Source: Solirubrobacterales bacterium (GTDB lineage: Bacteria; Actinomycetota; Thermoleophilia; Solirubrobacterales; Solirubrobacteraceae). From it: 11,121 bases of DNA. Positions within the stretch are counted from its first letter, which is position 1. Every line of letters begins with the position of its first letter. Below the pieces are notes generated by a model. It ran no database searches. It was not told where the DNA came from and saw only the letters and a list, made by a program, of their open reading frames with translations. This document shows, piece by piece, positions 1 to 6,987 of the stretch. The stretch covers positions 1 to 11,121 of the forward strand of contig JAFAZB010000124.1 of NCBI GenBank assembly GCA_019240015.1. Reading direction: 5' to 3'. The position numbers were made by a program, and so were the translations under genes.

Positions 1-1
1 A

Positions 2-370
2 GGCGATCGTCTCCGTGACGACCGCCATCCGCTGCGCTGGATCGTCGGCGAGCTGGTCGGGCCGACGCGCCAGCGCTACCAGCGGCTGATCAGGCGGTCA
101 ACCGTCGAGGTCCCAGCGCGCGAGTTCCATCGCGACAAGTACGAGGCCACCGCTGGGCTCGCTGGCGAGGCCGTGCTGCTGATCGATGACACCTGGACGA
201 CGGGCGCGAATGCCCAGAGCGCCGCCGCCGCACTGAAGGCGGCCGGTGCGGGCCCGATCGCGGCGGTGGTGATCGGGCGCCACCTGAATCGTGGATGGCG
301 CGAGAACGACCGCCGTCTGCGCGGCATCTCGCGCCCGTTCGAGTGGCAGCGGTGCGCGCTGTGCGCATAG
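2..370 (+). CDS. Phosphoribosyltransferase, C-terminal part (5' end outside window)
   Basis: The frame is open from the first bases of the window to a TAG at 368-370, giving 122 residues of a longer protein. The key sign is LLIDDTWTTGA at about residues 59-69. This is the PRPP-binding loop of type I phosphoribosyltransferases (two acidic residues, then T-T-G), followed by an alanine-rich helix as in ComF-like and amidophosphoribosyltransferase-like proteins. These enzymes bind 5-phosphoribosyl-1-pyrophosphate, and ComF-type members are linked to DNA uptake. The acceptor substrate cannot be read here. The protein ends in CALCA, so there is a CxxC pair at the very C-terminus, which is not the usual place for the ComF zinc ribbon (normally N-terminal). 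An internal GTG at 173 lies inside the PRPP loop and is not a real start. The fold is fairly sure; the exact subfamily is not. Confidence 0.75.
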   Translation, partial: GDRLRDDRHPLRWIVGELVGPTRQRYQRLIRRSTVEVPAREFHRDKYEATAGLAGEAVLLIDDTWTTGANAQSAAAALKAAGAGPIAAVVIGRHLNRGWRENDRRLRGISRPFEWQRCALCA

Positions 371-415
371 CCGACGTGCAGGTCGCCCGCCACGCACCCC
401 CCGCGAGAACCGCTT

Positions 416-892
416 CTACAGCTGCGCCCTGACCGCGCCCGCCGGATAACTGACGCTATGGATGTTCACGTAGTAGCCGCTGGGGTCGGCCTGGATCGCG
501 CTTATCAGGCTGGCGCTCGCGGCCACGCAACCTCTGTGGTGGAGCTTGGTCGCGGTCGACAGCGGCAGGACGATGTTGCCGGCCATGCCGCTCGCGCCCT
601 TGTGGATGTGCGCGAAGGTGGCGCCCGTGAACCCCCGCAGATGGGCGAAGCGGTAGCAGACCTGGCGCGAGCTGAGATGTAGCGCGATCACCGCAGCCCC
701 GCTTCCGTGAGTAGCGCCGGCGGGGGTCTCCGCCGCGCCGCTCAGGGTCAGGTGGTAGGTCCGGATGCTCGCACTGCCACGCGCGCGCCGGGAATGGGTC
801 GAGGAAGAGCCGCCGCCGCAGCCACCGAGTGCCACCCCGGCGGCAAGCATCAGCGAGACCTGAACCACGGCAAGAACTGGCTTCGTGCGCAT
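416..892 (-). CDS. CHRD-domain secreted lipoprotein
   Basis: This 158-residue protein starts with a lipoprotein signal: K4 near the N-terminus, a hydrophobic stretch at about 5-22, and LGGC with the acylated cysteine at C25, then a Gly/Ser linker. Residues about 43-158 match a CHRD domain (named from chordin, and found in many bacterial exported proteins): SGAAETP at 51-57, FAHIHKG at 93-99, GNIVLPL at 105-111, and YYVNIHS near 140-146 leading to the typical end GAVRAQL. C79 and C122 could form a disulfide outside the cell. The role of bacterial CHRD proteins is unknown, and nothing nearby explains it. The ATG at 892 is preceded by GAAAGGGG at 897-904 as a possible ribosome site. The gene is convergent with the phosphoribosyltransferase (45 bases apart) and divergent from the sugar importer operon. 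Confidence 0.85.
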   Translation of the reverse strand: MRTKPVLAVVQVSLMLAAGVALGGCGGGSSSTHSRRARGSASIRTYHLTLSGAAETPAGATHGSGAAVIALHLSSRQVCYRFAHLRGFTGATFAHIHKGASGMAGNIVLPLSTATKLHHRGCVAASASLISAIQADPSGYYVNIHSVSYPAGAVRAQL

Positions 893-921
893 CCGACCCC
901 TTTCAGTTTGTACGTCATCTT

Positions 922-958
922 GACTACCCGGCCGGCGCGCCGTCGCCCCCGGTTAGTC
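922..958. promoter_or_regulatory. Imperfect inverted repeat between divergent genes
   Basis: GACTACCCGG (922-931) and CCGGTTAGTC (949-958) pair at 9 of 10 positions across 17 bases that contain the palindrome GGCGCGCC (934-941). It lies in the 160-base gap between the divergent CHRD gene (start 892) and the importer operon (start about 1035-1053), the only place where a control site for either could sit. It could be an operator or a structured leader element. No regulator gene is adjacent, so its partner is unknown. The rest of the gap holds a weak -10-like TACTAG at 974-979 and the ribosome site at 1014-1025. Confidence 0.3.
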
Positions 959-1013
959 GCGACGCGAAGCGGGTACTAGGTGCAGGTCGAGCTGGCCATC
1001 GGCAGCACTCGAC

Positions 1014-1025
1014 GAGGAGAGAGGG
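1014..1025 (+). promoter_or_regulatory. Purine-rich ribosome binding site that questions the start of the binding-protein gene
   Basis: GAGGAGAGAGGG is the strongest Shine-Dalgarno-like run near this gene. It ends 27 bases before the first canonical in-frame start (GTG at 1053), too far for normal use, but only 9 bases before an in-frame ATA at 1035. No ATG, GTG or TTG lies in this frame between the run and 1053. Confidence 0.5.
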
Positions 1026-1052
1026 ACGGACTCGATACGTCACACCGCAGCT

Positions 1053-2273
1053 GTGTTCGGCGTCGCTCTGGCGGCCTTGATCCTGGCCAGCTGCGGATCC
1101 TCGGGCAAGGGGCCCGCCACGCTTAACTGGTACGTCTTCCCGGAGCCTTCGGGGTCATTCGCCACAGCCGCGGCGAACTGCAGCAAGGCCTCCGGTGGTA
1201 AGTATCAGATCAAGATCAATCTGCTGTCGACGGCATCTGACCAGCAGCGAGTCTCGCTCGTCCGTCGGCTGGCGGCCGGGGACTCCTCGATCGACATCCT
1301 CGCGATGGATGTCGACTGGACCGCCGAGTTCGCGACCGCCAAGTGGATCCGGCCCTGGCCCGCGGCGATGGCAGCGCAGGAGACGAACGGCGATCTGGCC
1401 GGGCCGATCGCCACCGCCACCTGGAGGGGCCAGCTCTATGCCGGGCCGATCAACTCCAACACCGAGCTCCTCTGGTACCGCAAGGACCTGGTTCCCAACC
1501 CGCCCAAGACGTGGGACGAGATGATCACGGACGCGATCGCGCTCGCCAAGCAAGGCAAGCCGCATTACATCGAGGAGCAGGGCGCCCAGTACGAGGGGCT
1601 GGTTGTGTGGTTCAACTCACTGGTGGACTCGGCGGGGGGTCAGATCGTAACGTCGGACAACAAGGTGGTCGTCGGCCCGTCCACGAAGCTCGCGGCGTCG
1701 CTCATGCACAGGCTGGCAACGTCTCCGGCAGCCGATCCGTCGCTAAACACAGACAAGGAGGACGACGCGCGGGTCTCGTTTGAGAAGGGCACGGCGGCGT
1801 TCGAGATCAACTACCCGTTCGTGTGGCCCGCCGCGGCGAAGGCAGGGATCCAGAGCAAGATGGGGTACGCGCTGTTCCCGACCGTAACCCCCGGCACCGA
1901 CCCGAAGGTCTCGATCGGCGGCTACAACCTCGCGGTGTCGGCTTACTCGAAGCATCCGCAGGAGGCGTTCGACGCGATCACCTGCCTGACCCAGCCGGCC
2001 AATCAGGTTCGGGACGCGATCAAGGGCGGCCTCGCGCCCGTCAGCGCGAGCATCTACGACGAGCCGTCGATCGCCCAGCAGTACCCGTTCCACGCGTTGC
2101 TGAAGGCGCAGATCCAGCACTACGGGATCCGGCCGACGACGCCCGCCTATGCCGACGTCTCGCTGGCGATCCAGAAGGCCCTCTCGCCCACTTCGTCGAT
2201 TCAGCCGAACACCGTCGTGACGACGCTGCGTGACGAGATCAAGAAGGCGCTCTCCTCGGGGGCGCTGCTGTGA
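1053..2273 (+). CDS. lpqY: Sugar-binding lipoprotein of ABC importer (LpqY-like, probably trehalose)
   Basis: This is the extracytoplasmic binding protein of the importer encoded by the next three genes. The first canonical start, GTG 1053, gives 406 residues with a hydrophobic segment and lipobox LASC (C14) but no basic N-region. Starting at the in-frame ATA 1035 would add I/M-R-H-T-A-A and complete a normal lipoprotein signal. Stretches that match mycobacterial LpqY as I remember it include ILAMDVDWTAEF (82-93), TNTQLLWY-like SNTELLWYRKDLV (135-147), EGLVVWFNSL (181-190) and KVSIGGYNLAV (285-295). C43 and C311 appear to correspond to a cysteine pair in LpqY. The protein is about 60 residues shorter than LpqY (about 468), and much of the difference lies between residues 256 and 284. 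Family 1 solute-binding protein is certain; trehalose as ligand is inferred and other alpha-glucosides are possible. The stop overlaps the next start (GTGA). Confidence 0.9.
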   Translation: MFGVALAALILASCGSSGKGPATLNWYVFPEPSGSFATAAANCSKASGGKYQIKINLLSTASDQQRVSLVRRLAAGDSSIDILAMDVDWTAEFATAKWIRPWPAAMAAQETNGDLAGPIATATWRGQLYAGPINSNTELLWYRKDLVPNPPKTWDEMITDAIALAKQGKPHYIEEQGAQYEGLVVWFNSLVDSAGGQIVTSDNKVVVGPSTKLAASLMHRLATSPAADPSLNTDKEDDARVSFEKGTAAFEINYPFVWPAAAKAGIQSKMGYALFPTVTPGTDPKVSIGGYNLAVSAYSKHPQEAFDAITCLTQPANQVRDAIKGGLAPVSASIYDEPSIAQQYPFHALLKAQIQHYGIRPTTPAYADVSLAIQKALSPTSSIQPNTVVTTLRDEIKKALSSGALL

Positions 2274-3211
2274 GCACCGGCGTGGCAACCGCCGAGCAGC
2301 CCGCGGCCGTCCCGCCGGCGCGCGGCCAGCACCTGACCGAGCGGGCCAAGAGCGAGCGTCGCCTCGCCGCGATGCTCGTCGGCCCCGCCGCGATCGTGAT
2401 GGTGCTCGTCACCGCCTACCCGATCCTCGACGCGGTGATCCTGTCGCTGCAGCGCTCGGATCTCCGGTTCCCGAACGCGACCAAGTTCATCGGCCTGTCC
2501 AACTACGGCCACGTGCTCTCCGCGCCCGTGTGGTGGCAGGACGTGCTCCACACCGCGATCATCACCGTGATCAGCGTCGGCATCCAGCTGGTGCTGGGGA
2601 TGCTGCTGGCGCTGGCGATGCACCGGGCGATCTTCGGTCGCGGGGCGGTCCGCGCGATCGCGCTCGTGCCCTACGGGATCGTCGCCGTGGTGGCGGCGTA
2701 CTCGTGGCAATACGCGTGGTCCTTGAACAGTGGCTGGATCCCGAAGCTGCTCGGGCTGACAAGCGACCCGCTGAGCCACCAGTTCACCACCTACGTCGCG
2801 ATCATCATCACCGAGATCTGGAAGAACACCCCGTTCATGGCGCTGCTCCTGCTGGCGGGGCTGGCGCTCGTCCCGGATGAGCTGCACGAGGCCGCCCGGG
2901 TCGACGGGGCCACGACGTGGCAGCGCTTCTGGCGGATCACCGTGCCGCTGATGAAGCCGGCGATCCTGGTCGCGCTGCTGTTCCGGACGCTCGACGCGTT
3001 CAGGATCTTCGACACGATCTACATCTTCAACCAGGGCGCGCAGGGGACCGAGTCGATCTCGATGCTGAACTACAGCACGCTGCTCAACCGGCTGAACCTG
3101 GGGCTGGGCTCCGCGGTCTCGGTGCTGCTGTTCCTGCTGGTCGCGCTGATCGCGTTCGTGTTCATCAAGGGATTCGGCGCAGGCGCCGCGCCAGGAGCGG
3201 AGGCCAGATGA
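2270..3211 (+). CDS. sugA: ABC sugar importer permease, MalF/SugA type
   Basis: One of two membrane subunits forming the sugar channel. The 313-residue protein has a cytoplasmic N-tail of about 30 residues, then about six hydrophobic segments (near 34-59, 93-117, 126-147, 173-200, 228-240 and 281-300). The EAA loop that docks on the ATPase is clear: E207-A208-A209 with G213, running to P226. The GTG start at 2270 shares bases with the stop of the binding-protein gene (GTGA), a sign of translational coupling. No good Shine-Dalgarno precedes it. The length is close to mycobacterial SugA (about 307). Gene order and partners support the SugA assignment; substrate specificity comes from the whole system and is inferred. 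Confidence 0.9.
   Translation: MSTGVATAEQPAAVPPARGQHLTERAKSERRLAAMLVGPAAIVMVLVTAYPILDAVILSLQRSDLRFPNATKFIGLSNYGHVLSAPVWWQDVLHTAIITVISVGIQLVLGMLLALAMHRAIFGRGAVRAIALVPYGIVAVVAAYSWQYAWSLNSGWIPKLLGLTSDPLSHQFTTYVAIIITEIWKNTPFMALLLLAGLALVPDELHEAARVDGATTWQRFWRITVPLMKPAILVALLFRTLDAFRIFDTIYIFNQGAQGTESISMLNYSTLLNRLNLGLGSAVSVLLFLLVALIAFVFIKGFGAGAAPGAEAR
3199..3203 (+). promoter_or_regulatory. Ribosome binding site for second permease
   Basis: GGAGG inside the end of the first permease gene, 4 bases before the ATG at 3208. It decides the start of the second permease, because the open frame continues far upstream without a stop. Confidence 0.6.
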
Positions 3212-4038
3212 GCCAACGGGCAAAGCAGCGCAGCGGCTGGTCGGCGGCACTCGTGGTGGTCGTGATCGCCTCGCTCGTGCCAGTCGTCTGGATCGTGATG
3301 CTGTCGCTGAAGACGCCGACCACGGTCACCGACGGGAGCTTCATCCCGCACCAGTGGACGCTGTCGAACTACAAGGACATCTTCAACGCGGGCGTATTTA
3401 CCAGCGCGCTGCGCAACTCGATCGGGATCGCGCTGATCTCGACCGCGCTCGCCGTCCTGCTGGCTTCCGCGGCCGCGTACGCGATCGCGCGGCTCGACTT
3501 CCCCGGCAAGCGGATCATCCTGGCGGTCTCGCTGGCGGTCGCGATGTTCCCGCAGGTCTCGCTCGTCGGCCCCCTCTACAACCTGTGGCGGCAGATCGGC
3601 TTGTACGACACCTGGCCCGGATTGATCATCCCGTACATGACGTTCGCGCTGCCGCTCTCGATCTACACGCTGTCGGCGTTCTTCAGGGAGATCCCGTGGG
3701 AGCTCGAGCAGGCTGCCCAGGTCGACGGCGCGACGCCGGCACAGGCGTTCCGCAAGGTGATCGCGCCGCTCGCGACCCCCGGGATCGCGACGACATTCAT
3801 CATCGTGTTCATCATCTGCTGGAACGACTTCATCTTCGCGATCTCGCTCACCTCGACGACCAAGGCGGAGACGGTTCCCGCGGCGATCGCACTGTTCCCC
3901 GGCGTCTCACAGTTCACGCAGCCGATCGGGGACATCGCGGCGGCAGCGGTGGTCGTGACGGTGCCCGTGATGCTGCTGGTGATCCTGTTCCAGCGCCGGA
4001 TCGTCGCCGGCTTGACAGCGGGCGCGGTGAAGGGCTAG
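3208..4038 (+). CDS. sugB: ABC sugar importer permease, MalG/SugB type
   Basis: The second membrane subunit, 276 residues, close to SugB (about 274). Membrane segments are visible near 12-33, 70-93, 103-125, 136-159, 190-212 and 244-262. The EAA loop at 167-187 reads EQAAQVDGA, so the acidic residue of the usual E-A-A-x3-G core is Q168; the neighbouring E167 and G174 are kept. The frame is open well upstream (to before 2917), but that part is out-of-frame translation of the first permease gene. The true start is ATG 3208, which overlaps the upstream stop (ATGA) and has GGAGG 4 bases before it. It is co-transcribed with its neighbours and expected to pair with the first permease in a heterodimer. 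Confidence 0.92.
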   Translation: MSQRAKQRSGWSAALVVVVIASLVPVVWIVMLSLKTPTTVTDGSFIPHQWTLSNYKDIFNAGVFTSALRNSIGIALISTALAVLLASAAAYAIARLDFPGKRIILAVSLAVAMFPQVSLVGPLYNLWRQIGLYDTWPGLIIPYMTFALPLSIYTLSAFFREIPWELEQAAQVDGATPAQAFRKVIAPLATPGIATTFIIVFIICWNDFIFAISLTSTTKAETVPAAIALFPGVSQFTQPIGDIAAAAVVVTVPVMLLVILFQRRIVAGLTAGAVKG

Positions 4039-4054
4039 ATGTGGACTGACCGAC

Positions 4055-4060
4055 AAGGAG
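4055..4060 (+). promoter_or_regulatory. Ribosome binding site within a small palindrome
   Basis: AAGGAG lies 11 bases before the ATG at 4072, in the only real gap of the importer operon (33 bases). AGGAG is followed one base later by its own complement CTCCT (4056-4066), so the site could partly mask itself by pairing, though the perfect form has too small a loop and only about three pairs can fold. Confidence 0.45.
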
Positions 4061-4071
4061 CCTCCTGAGAC

Positions 4072-5301
<1,230 letters not shown>

Positions 5302-5312
5302 CAGCACATAGC

Positions 5313-5318
5313 TAACCT
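5313..5318 (+). promoter_or_regulatory. -10-like element just before ParB-like gene
   Basis: TAACCT ends 8 bases before the ATG at 5327 and there is no Shine-Dalgarno sequence, which fits a leaderless transcript. A short inverted repeat AGCTA (5296-5300) / TAGCT (5309-5313) straddles the ATPase stop codon and touches this element. No convincing -35 was found. Confidence 0.45.
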
Positions 5319-5326
5319 CGGGCGCG

Positions 5327-6193
5327 ATGCCGAAGGCGACGCGCTCCACGGGCTTGCCCGGCCTGGACGCGCAGCACGATTTCATGCGCGCCCGGCGCCG
5401 GGCCGCGCTCGCCAAGCTCGCGGGGCGCCTGCGCGGCGAGCCCGACGACGTCGGGGTGATCCTCCCCTACGAGGAGGTGGTGGAGGCACTGGGGTTCGTC
5501 AGCGAGCACCGAGTTGGCCCTCAGGTGGTCCCGCTCGACGCGATCGTGGGCACGGTCGATCGGAGACGGGAGTTCGATCGACGCTTCCGGCCCACCTCCG
5601 CCAGGGTCCGCTCGCGGTGGGAGCACATCGCCGCGGCGATGCGGCGCGGCGAGGCGATGCCGCCGATCGACCTGGTCCGGATCGGCGAGATCCACTTCGT
5701 CCGCGACGGCCACCACCGCGTCTCGGTCGCCCGCTCACTGGGTCGCGAGGACATCGATGCCTACGTGACCGAGGTGGTCACCCGGGTCGGCGCCGAGCGC
5801 ACGATCACGCTCGCCGACCTGCCTCCGAAGAGCCTCGTGCGCGAGTTCTTCGAGCGCGTCCCGCTGCCCGAAGACGCCCGGGCCGAGATCGTGCTGTCCG
5901 ACCCGTGGGACTATGCCGAGCTCGCGGAGAGCGTCGAGGCGTGGGGGTTTCGGCTGAGCCAGGATCGAGGCGAGCCCGTCGGCCGCGGTGAGACCGCGTA
6001 TCTGTGGCTCGAGACAGAATTCCGGCCCGTCGTCGAGATGCTGCGAGATGCCGATCTGATCGGGAAGCGCAGCGAGGCCGAGGCCTACCTCGAGGTGAGC
6101 GCCGAGCGCTACCGGCTGATGCGCACGCATCGCTGGGACGAGGAGGTGCTGCGGCGCCTGGTGCAGGACGGAGCGCGGCGGCGGCGGCGTTAG
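5327..6193 (+). CDS. ParB/sulfiredoxin-fold protein with DGHHR motif, function unknown
   Basis: A 288-residue protein. The central part (about 88-148) looks like a ParB/Srx-fold domain: a helix with PPIDLVRIGE (112-121), then DGHHR (127-131) and a helix VSVARSLG, leading to IDAYV. In ParB proteins the corresponding box II is usually GERR-like; DGHHR is closer to what I recall of DUF1015/SerK-type proteins, free-amino-acid kinases with the same fold. I see no ParB helix-turn-helix, and there is no ParA gene or parS-like site here, so chromosome partitioning is unlikely. The C-terminal half is acidic with conserved-looking WDYAELAESVEAWGF (194-208) and an Arg-rich end. It lies 25 bases behind the sugar ATPase gene, on the same strand, with its own likely promoter. 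A nucleotide- or phosphate-handling role linked to the imported sugar is possible but unproven. Confidence 0.75.
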   Translation: MPKATRSTGLPGLDAQHDFMRARRRAALAKLAGRLRGEPDDVGVILPYEEVVEALGFVSEHRVGPQVVPLDAIVGTVDRRREFDRRFRPTSARVRSRWEHIAAAMRRGEAMPPIDLVRIGEIHFVRDGHHRVSVARSLGREDIDAYVTEVVTRVGAERTITLADLPPKSLVREFFERVPLPEDARAEIVLSDPWDYAELAESVEAWGFRLSQDRGEPVGRGETAYLWLETEFRPVVEMLRDADLIGKRSEAEAYLEVSAERYRLMRTHRWDEEVLRRLVQDGARRRRR

Positions 6194-6900
6194 CGCGCTC
6201 GCGCGGCGGCGATCGCCGCGGCGGGCTGACCGCGCCACGGCTCTCCGTGGCCGGCGAGCATCACGTCCGCCGCGACGTCCTCGAGCAAGGCGAGCGAAGC
6301 GACGCACTGCTCGGTCGAGACGTTGAGGAAGGACGGCATCACCTGGGGTCCACGGCTGCCGGTGATCGGGTTCTTGGTGCACAGTGCGTCGCCGACGACC
6401 AGCGCGCCGTGGCGCTCGAAGTGGAACGCGCAGTGACCGACTGTGTGGCCCGGGGTGGCGATCACCCGCGGCGCCCCCGGCACGTCGAGCAGGTCGCCGT
6501 CCGAGAACGTCTCCGCGCCCTCGAACGGCTTCGGCATGGCGCCGCCGGAGATCGCCATCGCGGCGAACAGGCGCCAGAGACCGGGGCGCCACAGTTCTCG
6601 GAGCAGATGCGGGGGGCTGGCGTCGCCCGGCTTGAGCCCTGGCTTGCGCAAGCTGGGCTCGTCGCCCGAGTGGATCAAGACCCTGGCGCCGGCCTCGTGG
6701 AGCGCGCGAGCCAAGCCGGTGTGATCGCCGTCGGAGTGGGTGAGGATCAACGCTTCGATATCGGCCGTCGAATGCCCCAGTCTCGCGAGGTCCGCCTCCA
6801 GCGTGTTCTTGAACCCGGGCAGGCCGGCATCGACGGCGGTCAGCCGTCCATCGTCCGCGACCAGGTACCAGTTGACCAACGAGCTGCCCAGGCGGTGCAT
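6190..6900 (-). CDS. Metallo-beta-lactamase-fold hydrolase with Asp-substituted metal motif
   Basis: A 236-residue MBL-fold protein. The metal motif is THSDGDH (54-60), that is H55-x-D57-x-D59-H60, in place of the usual HxHxDH. Other ligands are in place: H152 in TPGHTVGH, D171 in VVGDAL and H218 in AGHGEPW. Such proteins hydrolyse thioesters, lactones or other esters, or act on glutathione-like thiols; the substrate cannot be predicted. The N-terminus at ATG 6900 begins MHRLG, slightly short for the fold. The frame is open for 12 more codons upstream, coding sequence that looks like a normal first MBL strand (ELTADIVPG), but with no ATG/GTG/TTG. An ATC at 6928-6930 sits 6 bases after a -10-like TAGGAT. 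The 3' end overlaps the ParB-like gene by 4 bases, and the M19 gene lies 87 bases upstream on the same strand. Confidence 0.88.
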   Translation of the reverse strand: MHRLGSSLVNWYLVADDGRLTAVDAGLPGFKNTLEADLARLGHSTADIEALILTHSDGDHTGLARALHEAGARVLIHSGDEPSLRKPGLKPGDASPPHLLRELWRPGLWRLFAAMAISGGAMPKPFEGAETFSDGDLLDVPGAPRVIATPGHTVGHCAFHFERHGALVVGDALCTKNPITGSRGPQVMPSFLNVSTEQCVASLALLEDVAADVMLAGHGEPWRGQPAAAIAAARAR

Positions 6901-6936
6901 ACCGGGGACGATGTCAGCGGTCAGCTCGATGCCCGG

Positions 6937-6942
6937 ATCCTA
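6937..6942 (-). promoter_or_regulatory. -10-like element upstream of MBL hydrolase
   Basis: TAGGAT on the minus strand, 36 bases before the ATG at 6900 but exactly 6 bases before the in-frame ATC at 6930-6928. The stop codon that closes the frame upstream is part of this hexamer. No Shine-Dalgarno precedes the ATG, and no clear -35 was seen. The rest of the 87-base gap shows nothing I can name. Confidence 0.4.
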
Positions 6943-6987
6943 GTCGGAGCGGGCTCGACCGCGGCGGCTGCCCCTGCCCCGAATCGC

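Noticed and set aside
371..415. Terminator between the convergent phosphoribosyltransferase and CHRD genes
   Set aside because: Only a 4-base AGAA/TTCT pairing is visible, too weak to call.
2917..3207. Upstream extension of the second permease frame
   Set aside because: The extension translates the first permease gene out of frame. ATG 3208 has a ribosome site and the usual ATGA overlap.
2201..3250. A 349-codon minus-strand frame opposite the first permease
   Set aside because: Arg/Asp/Gln-rich shadow with no recognisable domain or start signal.
5327..6193. Chromosome-partition ParB
   Set aside because: No ParA neighbour, no helix-turn-helix and no parS-like palindrome; the box II motif is DGHHR rather than GERR-like.
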